Below, one piece after another: positions 35,790 to 44,909 of a stretch of DNA of 64,000 bases. Position 1 is the first letter of the stretch. Every line of letters starts with the position of its first letter. Made by a program: the position numbers and the translations under genes. The notes under the pieces are model-generated. The model did no database searches. It had not been told where the DNA came from and was given only the letters and a program-made list of their open reading frames with translations. The DNA lies in NCBI GenBank assembly GCA_038916785.1, contig JBCLBO010000006.1, forward strand, positions 11,263-75,262, written 5' to 3'. The DNA comes from VFKU01 sp038916785 (GTDB lineage: Bacteria > Hydrogenedentota > Hydrogenedentia > Hydrogenedentales > GCA-2746185).

Positions 35790-38243
35790 TTAGCGCCGGT
35801 GGGGCGTCGTTTGCCTCCCGCCGCGTCTAGCCGAGGACGCGCCCCCGGAATTATTTGATCGGGCCATCGGGCCCGTCGTGACTGGGAACGCGCGTCGTTT
35901 TCGTGCGGAGTTTGCGCGGCCCCTACGGCGCTCCTTGAAAGCACCCACCACGAATGCAAGATAGACGAGTCCGGCCGTACACGAGTAGGGGTCCAGTGAC
36001 AACGCGAGGACCGTTCGCACGGACGCTTTTGCGAAGGGGCGTGCGGCGAGCCAGGTTGCGGCGGAGGGACTGAGGCGGTAGTACGCGTCGGTGAACGCTG
36101 CGCCAGCGGCGCCGGGTAGAAGGGTATTGTCACGCAGGGCGCGGAAGCGATCCAACTCCGAGGCCAGCGGCGTTCCATAGGCGGCAGTCGCGATGAAGCA
36201 CGCGCCGCGTTCTCCGCCACCGGGGCCGGGCTCGGTGCCGTCGCGCGCGGGGTCCAGGGCCGCCAGGACGAAGCCATCGACGCCGGTACCGGCTGTCCGT
36301 GCGTTGTGAAATTCGACGGCGTTGGACAGCCCGTCGCCATCGACGTCGCCGGCGCCGGAGAGCGGCTCGATCGTGGCGCGCGGAGTGCCCTCCGAGCGGA
36401 TGCTGGGCGGGAAGGGGTCCTCGGGGGTGCAGGCGCCGCCTTCCTCGCAGGCGACATGTTCGTATGCGGCGCGCAGCGTGATGTTCCGTCGGTTCTGCAG
36501 GGTCGTTCTGATGTGGCCCGCGAGCGCGTCGCTTCCCGACATGGCAAGAGTCACCAGCGCGCGAAACCGGCGGCCTTCGATGAAGTCGGTACGATCGAAT
36601 GCGTCCATGTTGCGCCCGAAGGCGTTGAGAAGCGCCGTGCGCACCGGGGCGTTGTTACCCTCGCCGCAGGCGATGGCGAGCATGAGTTTAATGTAGGCGC
36701 GGACGGAAACCCCGTCGACGAGCGCTGCCTGTCCGAAGAGGGAGAGCGCATCGTCGAGTTGAGCCTCGACGCGCTCTCGCTCGCCGCACGCGTCGGGTAA
36801 GGTGGGCGGCGAAAGCGCTTCCGCGGTGAGCGAGGACAAAAGCGAGGCCAGCTCGGCCTGGACGCCGGCCGTCTCGGGAAGATTCAACAGGTTTGTGGTC
36901 TCATTGGGATCGGCGAGGACGTCATACAGGTGGCGCACGTCGCCTTCGGAATAGATGTAGTCTCCCGTCCAGACGGCGAACCAGGAGGGCAAGAAGATCT
37001 TTTCGAGGTGCAGCCACGCGCCGGGGTGGATGGGACCCTGCCCGCCGTGCGCCCACGCGCTCATGTCGTCACCTTGCATGCGCCAAGGCACGGGGAGATC
37101 GGCCAGCGAGAGGATGGTCGGCGCGAGATCGATCGTGCTGATGATAGTATCCAGTTGCTGGCCGGCGGGTATTTCCCGGGGCCACCGCATGATCAGCGGA
37201 ACGCGGAACGCGTTCTGATACGGAAGGTCTTTGTAGCGGAAATCGGGGGGCCTGAAGCTGAAGCGGTCCCAATGGCTCCCGAGGAGATCGCCGTTGTCTC
37301 CGGTGAAGATCACGATTGTATTATCGGCCTCGCCGAGCGCTTCGAGATCGGCGAGCATGTTTCCAATTTCGTAATCGACAAACGTGACCATCGCGTAGAC
37401 CACTTGGAGCGTTTGCCGCGCGACGATTTCCTGATCCGGAGTGAGGCCTTCGGGAATCCAGCCCGGAAGCGGAATGGTATCGGGGTCGTACAGCGCCATG
37501 AATTCCGGCGGCGCTTCGTTGGGTGTGTGCGGCGGGCCGATCGCCACTTCATACATCCACGGGCGGTCCGCATTTTTCTGGCGCTCGGCGAAGTCGCGTA
37601 ATGCCGCGCGCTGAAATCGCGGCTCCCAGCCAAATTCCGGCACGGGCGTGTACACGGGCGGATCGACGGAGTCGTCCCACAAAAACGGAGCGTCGTGATC
37701 GGTGCAGCACTCGTAGCCCAGCCAATCCTGGAAGCCCCGGCGGCGGCTGGGCCAGACATAGGACTCCGCGCGAGGGCGGAAACCGAGGGTGACCTCCCCC
37801 GTCGCGGGATCGCCGCCTCCGTCGAGGTGCCATTTGCCCGAGTAGCCCGTACCGTAGCCCGCGCGCTCGAATACTTCCGCGAGGTAGGTCGTGTGCGGCG
37901 GATTCATGAACAAGTTGTTGATCCACACTCCGTGGATTGGCACGTAGAGTCCGGTGAGCAGCGTAGCGCGGCTGGGCGAACACACGGGATGATTCGTCAC
38001 GTAGCGCGTGAAACGGACGCCTTGGGCGGCGAGCCGATCGAGATTCGGGGTCTGAATGTATGGGTCGACGACGCCGAGCGTGGCGTGCATGAAATCGTCC
38101 GCGAGTAAGATCAGGACATTGGGAGGATCGCTGGACACGGAAGCCGAAGGCGGTCCTCCAGACCGGAACTGCGCGACGGCACCGGCGGCGTAGAGCGACA
38201 AGAGGAGCGCTGCGGCAAGTTGCCTAGCCGTGTTTTTCGACAT
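35790..38243 (-). CDS. Secreted sulfatase with CFI-box C-terminal domain
   Basis: About 817 residues. Signal peptide 1-24 (ends GAVAQ). Sulfatase domain: metal pair D49-D50 in LILLADDF, the formylglycine motif CSPSR at 88-92 (Cys type), SGKWHLDGGG and IVIFTGDNGDLLGSHWD. An alpha-helical middle follows, then a calcium-binding repeat GDVDGDGLSNAVEFHN, then GACFIATAAYGTPLASELDR, the hallmark of the CFI-box C-terminal sorting-like domain, with a hydrophobic helix and basic FKERRRGR. About 40 further residues follow the basic stretch, unusual for this domain and perhaps due to stop-codon loss. ATG at 38273 is an alternative start. Substrate is probably a sulfated polysaccharide; a separate anaerobic or FGE maturase would be needed. 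Confidence 0.9.
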   Translation of the reverse strand: MSKNTARQLAAALLLSLYAAGAVAQFRSGGPPSASVSSDPPNVLILLADDFMHATLGVVDPYIQTPNLDRLAAQGVRFTRYVTNHPVCSPSRATLLTGLYVPIHGVWINNLFMNPPHTTYLAEVFERAGYGTGYSGKWHLDGGGDPATGEVTLGFRPRAESYVWPSRRRGFQDWLGYECCTDHDAPFLWDDSVDPPVYTPVPEFGWEPRFQRAALRDFAERQKNADRPWMYEVAIGPPHTPNEAPPEFMALYDPDTIPLPGWIPEGLTPDQEIVARQTLQVVYAMVTFVDYEIGNMLADLEALGEADNTIVIFTGDNGDLLGSHWDRFSFRPPDFRYKDLPYQNAFRVPLIMRWPREIPAGQQLDTIISTIDLAPTILSLADLPVPWRMQGDDMSAWAHGGQGPIHPGAWLHLEKIFLPSWFAVWTGDYIYSEGDVRHLYDVLADPNETTNLLNLPETAGVQAELASLLSSLTAEALSPPTLPDACGERERVEAQLDDALSLFGQAALVDGVSVRAYIKLMLAIACGEGNNAPVRTALLNAFGRNMDAFDRTDFIEGRRFRALVTLAMSGSDALAGHIRTTLQNRRNITLRAAYEHVACEEGGACTPEDPFPPSIRSEGTPRATIEPLSGAGDVDGDGLSNAVEFHNARTAGTGVDGFVLAALDPARDGTEPGPGGGERGACFIATAAYGTPLASELDRFRALRDNTLLPGAAGAAFTDAYYRLSPSAATWLAARPFAKASVRTVLALSLDPYSCTAGLVYLAFVVGAFKERRRGRANSARKRRAFPVTTGPMARSNNSGGASSARRGGRQTTPHRR

Positions 38244-38658
38244 GTTTCGCACTGCAACTCCGGGTACGGCCATCGCAAAGCCTGCGACACATCCGCCAAA
38301 AAGCGGCCCGAATCATATCACGAGAGAAACCGGAACGCAGGCCGTCTCCATTTCGGTAGCGGGAGCGGCGTGAAATAGTGCACATCGGCTGTGAAAATCG
38401 AGCTTATCAACACATCGCTGCCTGGTGTGTGTGCGCCGGGGTCAAGTGTTTTTCTGCGCCACGAGATCTGCCTGAAAAATATCCCGGAGACCTCTTGCGC
38501 TGCAGAACACCCTCTGCTATGTTCGACCACCCGCTGGTGTCCCACTTGGTGCGGTTGGCCCGTGCTGAGTATCGAAGCGGTTGGGGCGATCCGATTGGTG
38601 AATGCACGGCAGGGATTGATCGAGCAGCGCGAAGAGACGCCACGGCGCGAGCAGCCGG
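38244..38658. other. Intergenic region without a clear gene
   Basis: The 415 bases between the divergent sulfatase and a small coiled-coil ORF contain overlapping open frames, none with convincing protein character. A frame at 38391-38810 has cysteine- and tryptophan-rich composition unlike its neighbours. The frame carrying MFDHPLVSHLVRLARAEY around 38520-38573 looks more protein-like but ends soon. It could be the decayed 5' part of the downstream ORF; this is uncertain. Confidence 0.3.
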
Positions 38659-39054
38659 GTGCTTGTGCCTTGCCGGGCGGAGGACCCGATAGGCGAGGGT
38701 CGGGGTCCGCAGGGAGAACTCGGGTGGATATTCGCGCTCGCCGAATCGCCGGGTGCGTTTCACGGGGAACTGGTCGCGACCTTGGACGAATTTATCGCGG
38801 CGGTCCGTGAGTCGCGGGAGCGCATTGTGCAACTTTCGGCGCGGCTGGCCGAGCGCGAACACTTGTTGGCGCTGCTCGAAGCGAAAAATGCGTTGCTAGA
38901 AGCGCAACTCGAAACTGCACGCGGCGTGGCGCCTGCCGCCTCCCCGCTACCGAGGCCCGCAGGCAGTCCAAGTGCGGCGCCAGTCGCCATCGCGCCGGCT
39001 CCCGCGAAGGCCCACGGTATCTGGAGCCGACTGACTCATTTGGAGCACCGCTGA
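38659..39054 (+). CDS. Hypothetical coiled-coil protein
   Basis: Unrecognised. 131 residues from a GTG at 38659; the first about 20 residues may not be authentic. From about residue 20 the sequence is protein-like: ELGWIFALAESPGAFHGEL, then a helical heptad region about 42-88 (ERIVQLSARLAEREHLLALL and AKNALLEAQLETARG) predicting a coiled coil, then an Ala/Pro linker and a basic tail. It converges on the dienelactone hydrolase gene 20 bases away. No ribosome-binding site is obvious, and it may be the 3' end of a decayed longer gene. Confidence 0.45.
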   Translation: MLVPCRAEDPIGEGRGPQGELGWIFALAESPGAFHGELVATLDEFIAAVRESRERIVQLSARLAEREHLLALLEAKNALLEAQLETARGVAPAASPLPRPAGSPSAAPVAIAPAPAKAHGIWSRLTHLEHR

Positions 39055-39074
39055 GCGGTCGTTTCGTTCCGCTG

Positions 39075-39863
39075 TCACTTCTTGGTTTCGAGGTGCTTCC
39101 GGAAGAAATCCAGCGTCATCGGCCAGGCTTTCGTGGCGGCATCGAGATTGGCTGGAATCGCGGTCTGTGCGCGCAGGAAGCCGTGTCCCGCGCCGGGGAA
39201 AATCGTGTAGTCGAAAGTTTTTCCGAGCCGGTCGAGTTCCTTCTTCGCCGGTTCGATGGTGACGTTGACGCGCGCGTCGTTCTCCGCAAAGAGACCGAGA
39301 ATCGGGGCCTTCACGTTGGCGAGTTCTTCGTTCGTGGGCGCGGTGCCGTAGTAGACGGCTGCGGCGTCGAGCGCGGGTTGCGCGGTGGCGTAGAGCCAGC
39401 TCGAGCTGCCGCCCCAGCAAAAACCGACGGAGCCGATCTTGCCGTTCGCCGCCGGCAGCGAGAGGCCGTGATCGCGCACGACGTTGAGCCGCTCGATGAT
39501 CTGCTCCTTTGTGAGCGCGCGCACGACGCCCATCGGGTTACCCTCCATGCCGGTGATCATGTCCGGCGCGAGGGCGATGAAGCCTTCCTTGGCGAATTGG
39601 TCCGCGACCGAATTGACCCAGTCCGTCGCGCCGAAGATTTCGTGAATCACGATGACGACCGGCGCTTTGTCCGGGCGTTCGGGGAAGACGACTAAGGTGT
39701 TCACTTCGCCGCCGGAGGGCAGCTTGAGCCGGACGAATTCCTGGTGGCGCGTCGAGGCCTTCAGCACCGCCGTGGCGGTATCCTGGTCGGGCGGAACGGC
39801 AACCTGCGCAGCGGCAAACGCGGCGGCAAACAACGCTACGGCGACAATACATACGGAACGCAT
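39075..39863 (-). CDS. Dienelactone hydrolase family protein, exported
   Basis: Alpha/beta hydrolase with a cysteine nucleophile, 262 residues. Signal peptide 1-20 (core VCIVAVALFAAAFAAAQ). Catalytic triad regions: C149 in GFCWGGSS, Asp in LFAENDARV and His in GAGHGFLRA; also HEIFGATDWV, the oxyanion-region motif of the family. The ATG at 39863 has GGGAGGA 6 bases upstream and yields the signal peptide; an upstream in-frame ATG would not. Cytoplasmic relatives open dienelactones of aromatic degradation, but exported forms have uncharacterised ester substrates. It is monocistronic. Confidence 0.9.
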   Translation of the reverse strand: MRSVCIVAVALFAAAFAAAQVAVPPDQDTATAVLKASTRHQEFVRLKLPSGGEVNTLVVFPERPDKAPVVIVIHEIFGATDWVNSVADQFAKEGFIALAPDMITGMEGNPMGVVRALTKEQIIERLNVVRDHGLSLPAANGKIGSVGFCWGGSSSWLYATAQPALDAAAVYYGTAPTNEELANVKAPILGLFAENDARVNVTIEPAKKELDRLGKTFDYTIFPGAGHGFLRAQTAIPANLDAATKAWPMTLDFFRKHLETKK

Positions 39864-39989
39864 GGTGAATCCTCCCAAGAGAAAAGGTATGGCGATCAGC
39901 ACCAGTGTTCCACAGAAACGAGCCGATTGTCCAGGCTGCGGATGGGGCGATGAGAGGACGTTTGTCGCTCGTATCGCGACTGGGGGAAT

Positions 39990-41438
39990 TTAGGCCACGG
40001 ACAAGCCGCAGGCCTCGCGCCAGGCCACGTAGCGTGCATTGCGCGCGTCAGTGCCCAGGCGCGGCTCGAAGACGCGATCGACGCGGCGCAGCAAGTTCCA
40101 TGCGGAGGGTGCGATGAGTCCCATGCCTTCGCCGGCGAGCATGGCCGCGCCGAAGGCCGTGGCCTCGATGGGCTGCATGCGTTCGACGGGTTGGCCGAGG
40201 AAATCCGCCTGCAGTTGCATGAGCAGATCATTGGCCGAGGCGCCGCCGTCGGCTCGGAGCGTGTCCGGCCGGGGCAGTTTCGCGCCGTGGTAGATCGCAT
40301 CGAGCACGTCGCGCACGCGGAACGCGATGCCTTCGAGCGTCGCGCGCACGAGATGCTCGCGGCGAGTGCCGCGGGTGAGCCCGGTGATGAGGCCGCGGCG
40401 CGTGGTGTCGCCGTGCGGCGAGCCGAGACCTTGAAATGCGGGCAGCACGAATACGCCGCCGCTGTCCTCGGCTTCGGCGCCGACCGCGCTGGCCTGCGCG
40501 GGATTGTCGAGCAGACCCATGCCGCCGCAGAGCCAGTCGAGCACGGCCCCGGCGGTGATGACCATGCCTTCGAGGCAGAATTCCGTCGTGTCCCCGCTTC
40601 GCCGCAGCGCGAGGGGGTAGGCGCCGGGAATGATCAGCGGTTTTTGGCCCGTGTGCACGTTCGCCGTGGCCGAAGTCCCGTAGGTGACTTTGCCGTCGCC
40701 GGGCGCGCGGCAGCCCTGGGCGATGGCCGCGCTTTGCTGGTCACCGACGATCGCGGCGATGGGCACCGGCGCGCCGAGCACCTCGCGCGCGGTATCGCCG
40801 ATGTGCCCCGACGTGTCCACCAGTTGCGGGAAGAGGACGCCGGGGAGTTGTTGTGTGCGGAGCAGCGCGGCGTCCCAGCCGCCGGTCGCGTAGTCGAAGT
40901 AGGCCGTCGCGCAGGCCTGCGAGGGATCGGTCGCGTGAATCCCGCCGCCGGAGATCCGGTAGACGAGATACGAATCGATGTTGCCCCAGGCGAGTTCGCC
41001 ACGCTCGGCGCGGCCGCGCCCGTCGGGGACGCTCTCGATCGCCGATTCGAGTTTCGCCGCGGCCGATTGCGGCATCACGAAGAAGCCCGCGTCGCGCAAT
41101 TCGGCCGAGCGTTCCGTGCCGCGCAGGTCCTGCCAGCTAATCAGCGGCGTGAGCGCGCGGCCCGTGGCGCGCTCCCAGACGACGCAGCTCGCGCGCTGCG
41201 AGGTGACGCCGATGGCGGCGAGGTCCTGCGCGCGGAGCTTCGCCTCGCGCAAGGCCGCGCGCATGAGCAACTGCGTCGTCTCGAAGATGTGCGCGGCGTC
41301 CTGCTCGACGCGGCCCGGCGCGGGATAGTGGATGGGCAGGGTCTCTCGCGCGCGGGCGCGCACGGTGCCGTCGAGCCCGAGGATGAGCACGCGGACGCTG
41401 GTGGTGCCCGCGTCGATCGCGAGGAGCGCCTCAGGCAT
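39990..41438 (-). CDS. glpK: FGGY family kinase, probable glycerol kinase
   Basis: ATP-dependent sugar/polyol kinase of 482 residues. Phosphate-1 motif LLAIDAGTTSVRVLILG at 5-21, GVTSQRASCVVWERATG, the GDQQSAAIAQG segment, ADGGASANDLLMQLQADFLG (adenosine-binding block) and EATAFGAAMLAG. GlpK usually has TNQRET and GWVEHD-like motifs; here TSQRAS and GRVEQDAAHIF occur, so it is a divergent member. The assignment to glycerol leans on the operon: its start overlaps by 8 bases a flavoprotein gene that in turn overlaps glpD. Erythritol or another polyol remains possible. Confidence 0.82.
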   Translation of the reverse strand: MPEALLAIDAGTTSVRVLILGLDGTVRARARETLPIHYPAPGRVEQDAAHIFETTQLLMRAALREAKLRAQDLAAIGVTSQRASCVVWERATGRALTPLISWQDLRGTERSAELRDAGFFVMPQSAAAKLESAIESVPDGRGRAERGELAWGNIDSYLVYRISGGGIHATDPSQACATAYFDYATGGWDAALLRTQQLPGVLFPQLVDTSGHIGDTAREVLGAPVPIAAIVGDQQSAAIAQGCRAPGDGKVTYGTSATANVHTGQKPLIIPGAYPLALRRSGDTTEFCLEGMVITAGAVLDWLCGGMGLLDNPAQASAVGAEAEDSGGVFVLPAFQGLGSPHGDTTRRGLITGLTRGTRREHLVRATLEGIAFRVRDVLDAIYHGAKLPRPDTLRADGGASANDLLMQLQADFLGQPVERMQPIEATAFGAAMLAGEGMGLIAPSAWNLLRRVDRVFEPRLGTDARNARYVAWREACGLSVA

Positions 41439-42837
41439 CGGGGATGAGCACGCCGGGGTTCATGAATCCGGCCGGGTCGAGCGCGTGCTTGAGCGCGCGG
41501 AGTAGCGAGACGCCGCCTGCGCCGAGATCGTGGTGCAGATAGCCGCGCCGCACGCGGCCGATGCCGTGGTGATGCGCGATGCCGCCGCCGTGCGCGGCGG
41601 TGGTCTCGACGACGCGGCGCCAGCACTCGTCGTAGGTGGCGGCCATGTCCTCGCGGCGCTCGGGCCGCGCGGCGAAGGTGAAATAGAGGTTCACGCCGCT
41701 GCGGTAGACGTGTGAGCTGTGGGCCGTGGCCGCGAGGATGCCGGGGACTTGCTTTACGCTGGCGGTAACGGCGTCGTAGATGCCGGCGATCTTGTCCCAG
41801 GCTGAGGAAATCTCGATGGTATCGAGGATGATGCCGTTCTTCAGGAAGCTGTCCCAGGTGGGTACGTGGTTGCGATCATGGAGCCACTTGCGGACGACCT
41901 CGGTGGGCGCAGGATCGAGGCCTGCCTTGCGCGCGAGTGCGTCCACGCCGCGCAACTCGGCCTCGACGCGATCGGCGGGGCCTTCGTGGACCATGAAGAG
42001 GAGCGAGTCGTTGTCGTGGGCAAACTCTGGGAAATTACGGTTCGTCTCCGTCGAGTCGTACTGCCGCACGACCGGCGGGAGCCATCCCGCCTGGACGATG
42101 CGGCGTTGCGCGTCGAGCCCCTGCGCGAGGGTCTTCGCATAGTACGCGGAGTGGGAGGAGCGCTCCGGCGCGCGGCGCAGCGAGAGCACGACGCCGGTGA
42201 TGACTCCGAGCGTGCCTTCGCTGCCGAGCAGCACGTGGCGCAGATCGGGCCCGGCGGACGCGCGCGGCGCTTTTCCCAAGTGGACGATCTCGCCGGAGGG
42301 AAGGACTGCCTCGATGCTGTACACGATGTCTTCGATGTTGCCGTGCGCGGTGGAGAATTGGCCGGAGGCGCGCGTGGCGATCCAGCCGCCGACGCTGCTC
42401 ACGCCGATCGACTGCGGCCAGTGGCCGATGGTGAGGCCGCGTCCGGCGACGGCCTTCTCCGCTTCGAGGCCGTTTTTTCCGGCGTCGAACCCGGCGAGCA
42501 GGTTGGTCTCGTCGATGAAACGCACGCGATTCATCTGGCTCAGGTCGAGGAGCACTGCGTTTTCGCGCGTGATGACGCCGCCGCAGACGCCGCTGCCGAG
42601 TCCATAGGGGATCAGCGGGGCGACGCGGGTCCGGCACGCATTCACAACCGCCGCGACGTCTTCGGGCGTTCGCGGTTGCACCACGCACGCGGGCTGGGGG
42701 GCGGGGCGGCCTTGCGCGTCGTCGAGATGACTGCGCATCCAGTAGTCGTGGCGGCGCTGCGCGGGCAGATCGCCGGAGGTGATGACCATTTCCTCGCCGA
42801 GCGTTTCGAGCAAGTCTTCAACGATGGGCAGAGACAC
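41431..42837 (-). CDS. FAD-linked oxidase resembling alkyldihydroxyacetonephosphate synthase
   Basis: 468 residues with an FAD-binding type 4 (PCMH) domain and FAD-linked oxidase C-terminal domain. Signatures match AGPS better than glycolate or lactate oxidases: IPYGLGSGVCGG, VSSVGGWIATRASGQ, HGNIEDIVYSIEAVLPSGE, GSEGTLGVITG, GVNLYFTFAARPE and the active-site HHHGIGRVRRGYLH. AGPS swaps the acyl chain of acyl-DHAP for a fatty alcohol, the key step of ether-lipid synthesis. GTG start at 42837 with AAGGAG 6 bases upstream. Overlaps glpD by 20 bases and glpK by 8. No DHAP acyltransferase is in the window, so ether-lipid synthesis is a hypothesis; a glycerol-3-phosphate-linked oxidase is the alternative. 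Confidence 0.85.
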   Translation of the reverse strand: MSLPIVEDLLETLGEEMVITSGDLPAQRRHDYWMRSHLDDAQGRPAPQPACVVQPRTPEDVAAVVNACRTRVAPLIPYGLGSGVCGGVITRENAVLLDLSQMNRVRFIDETNLLAGFDAGKNGLEAEKAVAGRGLTIGHWPQSIGVSSVGGWIATRASGQFSTAHGNIEDIVYSIEAVLPSGEIVHLGKAPRASAGPDLRHVLLGSEGTLGVITGVVLSLRRAPERSSHSAYYAKTLAQGLDAQRRIVQAGWLPPVVRQYDSTETNRNFPEFAHDNDSLLFMVHEGPADRVEAELRGVDALARKAGLDPAPTEVVRKWLHDRNHVPTWDSFLKNGIILDTIEISSAWDKIAGIYDAVTASVKQVPGILAATAHSSHVYRSGVNLYFTFAARPERREDMAATYDECWRRVVETTAAHGGGIAHHHGIGRVRRGYLHHDLGAGGVSLLRALKHALDPAGFMNPGVLIPDA

Positions 42838-44440
42838 GCGTGGCTCCTTCGGTATGGATCGGGGACATCTCGTTGCGCCGGAGGTCGCGGCACTCCGCAA
42901 TTTGGCGATCGGTTTCGGCAGGATTCCACCCGAGCAACGTCGCCATTGCTGACGCGGCTGGCGCGAGCGCGTCCATGCCGCCATCGACGTCGAACCGCGC
43001 GCGCGCGCTGCGGCGGACCCAGTAGTCCTCGAGCGTGAGCGCGCCTTCGTGGAGGACGGCCCAGCGCGCCTCGCCGGCGACCTCATGGCCGGCCTCGATG
43101 ACCCTCTCCGCCTCGCTGCCGTAGAGCCGCGCGAGGCGCTCGGTCTCGTGCGCGGGCAGGCCGCGACCGGCGAGGCGGCCGAGGAGCGCGTCGATGGAGC
43201 CGGCGATGTCGCCGCCGGGCAGGGGCGCGTTCGCGGTCGTGCAGGTCTTGTGCGCGCGACCGAGTTTCTCTTCGCAAATGTCGACGATACGCTCGGCCAT
43301 CGAGCGGAAGCTGGTGAGTTTGCCGCCGGCGATCGAGAGGACGCCGTGCGGGCCGTCGAGGATTTCGTGGCGGCGCGAGATTTCCGAGGGCGACTTGCCC
43401 TCCTGTGCGAGCAGCGGGCGCACGCCGGACCACAGTGATACGATATCGCTGTCGGAGAATGGGGGAGTGTTGAAGGTTGCCTCGCCGCAATGGAGCAAAT
43501 AGTTGATATCCTCGCGCGTGATCGCGGGCCAGTAGTCGGACGCGGGATAGAAAGTGTCCGTCGTTCCGAAGTAGACGAAATTGCCGCGGGGGACGGCGAA
43601 GATCGAGCGCTTATCGGGCGTCGTCATGATGATCGTGTGGCGGATGGGAAGGCGCTCGCGCGAAAGCGTAACGTGGATGCCTTTGGTGAGTTGGAGCAGC
43701 GGCGGCGCGGCGCTGTCTTCCAACGCACGCACGGCGTCGAGCCAGGGGCCTGCGGCATTCACGATGAGCTTCGCGCGGATGCCCGCGCCGAGATTCTCGC
43801 CCGGCAGCGCTGCGGTCACGGTCGCACCCGTGGCGCGTCCGGCTTCGACGATGATTTGCGAGACGCGCGCGTAGGTTGCTACGACGGCGCCCGTGGCGGC
43901 CGCGCTGCGCGCATTGGCGAGCGTGAGCCGGGAGTCGTCGGTCAAGTACTCGGGATAGACCAGCGCGCCGCGGAGGTCTTCGGACTTGAGCAGCGGCTCC
44001 TCGGCGCGCAGCCGATCGACGTCCCACATCTGGTGCCGCTCAGCGGCCTCGACTTCGCCGAGTTGTTCGTAGGCGACGATGCCCGCTTTGAATTTTAGCA
44101 GCGACGTACGCGAGCGCGCGGGCACGACGAAGGGCATCGTCTGTGCGAGGTGTGGCGCGATGCGGCGCAGGGCCTTGCGTTCGGTGGCGGCCTCGCGCAC
44201 GACGTTGAGTTGGCCCTGCGCCATGTAGCGCATGCCGCCGTGGACGAGTTTGCTCGAGCGGCTCGAGGTGCCCGCCGCGATATCCGCCGCGTCCACCAGG
44301 GCCACGCGCAGGCCGCGCAGGGCGGCGTCGCGCGCGACGCCGCAGCCGGTGATGCCCGCGCCGATGACCAGCAGGTCAAAGGGCGCGGACTCGAGCGCGG
44401 CGAAGAGCGCGCGGCGGTTTCGGAAGTCCAGCGTCGTCAT
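42818..44440 (-). CDS. glpD: Glycerol-3-phosphate dehydrogenase (FAD, aerobic type)
   Basis: Oxidises sn-glycerol 3-phosphate to DHAP at the inner membrane and passes electrons to quinone. 540 residues. FAD dinucleotide-binding motif LLVIGAGITGCGVARDAA at about 24-41, TSSRSSKLVHGGMRYMAQG, NAAGPWLDAV, SIFAVPRGNFVYFGTTDT, GVRPLLAQEGK and SIAGGKLTSFRSMAE, all family blocks. ATG at 44440 gives MTTLDFRNRR; upstream in-frame sequence comes from a repeat. First gene of the three-gene overlapping operon glpD, AGPS-like oxidase, glpK. Promoter presumably lies in the 469-base repeat-rich gap upstream, but none is obvious. Confidence 0.95.
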   Translation of the reverse strand: MTTLDFRNRRALFAALESAPFDLLVIGAGITGCGVARDAALRGLRVALVDAADIAAGTSSRSSKLVHGGMRYMAQGQLNVVREAATERKALRRIAPHLAQTMPFVVPARSRTSLLKFKAGIVAYEQLGEVEAAERHQMWDVDRLRAEEPLLKSEDLRGALVYPEYLTDDSRLTLANARSAAATGAVVATYARVSQIIVEAGRATGATVTAALPGENLGAGIRAKLIVNAAGPWLDAVRALEDSAAPPLLQLTKGIHVTLSRERLPIRHTIIMTTPDKRSIFAVPRGNFVYFGTTDTFYPASDYWPAITREDINYLLHCGEATFNTPPFSDSDIVSLWSGVRPLLAQEGKSPSEISRRHEILDGPHGVLSIAGGKLTSFRSMAERIVDICEEKLGRAHKTCTTANAPLPGGDIAGSIDALLGRLAGRGLPAHETERLARLYGSEAERVIEAGHEVAGEARWAVLHEGALTLEDYWVRRSARARFDVDGGMDALAPAASAMATLLGWNPAETDRQIAECRDLRRNEMSPIHTEGATRVSAHR

Positions 44441-44497
44441 TCTGAGTTCCCACCGGCCTTTGGCCGGAGTTTGTAGAAAGAAAACGCCAGCCTGTTG

Positions 44498-44531
44498 TAG
44501 CATCGGCCTCCGGCCGATGAAGAATGAGCCG
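44498..44531. repeat. Palindromic GGCCGGAGGCCGATG element, copy 3
   Basis: Reverse complement reads GGCTCATTCTTCATCGGCC then GGAGGCCGATGCTAC, matching the copies at 8625-8660 and 8730-8766. It is one of at least three dispersed repeats in the 469-base gap between the glpD operon and the crotonase gene; no gene is seen in that gap. Confidence 0.85.
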
Positions 44532-44591
44532 AAGTCCCCGTTTCCTGCCGAGTATCGGTCCTCATACCTCAAAGGTCAGGCACGCCGCGCA

Positions 44592-44612
44592 CGGGCTGGA
44601 AGCCCGCGCCAC
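44592..44612. repeat. GGGCTGGAAGCCC hairpin element
   Basis: CGGGCT-GGA-AGCCCG hairpin followed by CGCCAC. The same core and 3' flank occur at 58864-58885. It is part of the repeat-laden gap 44441-44909. Confidence 0.6.
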
Positions 44613-44704
44613 CGAAACCATCCGCGCCTCATTTTCTCCGCGTGAACCGAATTGTTTTTCATAGCAGACACTTGCGTAATTCCCCGCACCGGAATATCCC
44701 CTCT

Positions 44705-44745
44705 TTTGTCACTCTGAGCGGAGCGAAGAATCTCCCCGTCGGTCA
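44705..44745. repeat. Dispersed GAGCGGAGCGAAGAATCTCC element, copy 2
   Basis: Plus-strand copy reading TTTTGTCACTCTGAGCGG then AGCGAAGAATCTCCCCGTCGG. It differs from the inverted copy at 27757-27797 at about two to three positions over 41 bases, indicating recent dispersal or gene conversion. Confidence 0.8.
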
Positions 44746-44909
44746 ACCTGCATAACGGTGCAAAAAACCGCAGGTCCCGACCGGGTGGTGGACGGGTATT
44801 GTGCCGCTAATTGCGAGCACGATCGCAATCACGCGCGGGAATTCGCCCCGCAGCCGAAAATCTGCTTACATATTAACTGTCTGCTGTCCGCAATCCAAGG
44901 AGAAGTGCA

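Noticed and set aside
38391..38810. 139-codon plus-strand frame upstream of the coiled-coil ORF
   Set aside because: Cys/Trp-rich and repetitive in composition, overlaps the more protein-like frame at 38659, no family resemblance.
40191..41447. 418-codon plus-strand frame over glpK
   Set aside because: Antisense shadow; the glpK reading frame has all kinase motifs.
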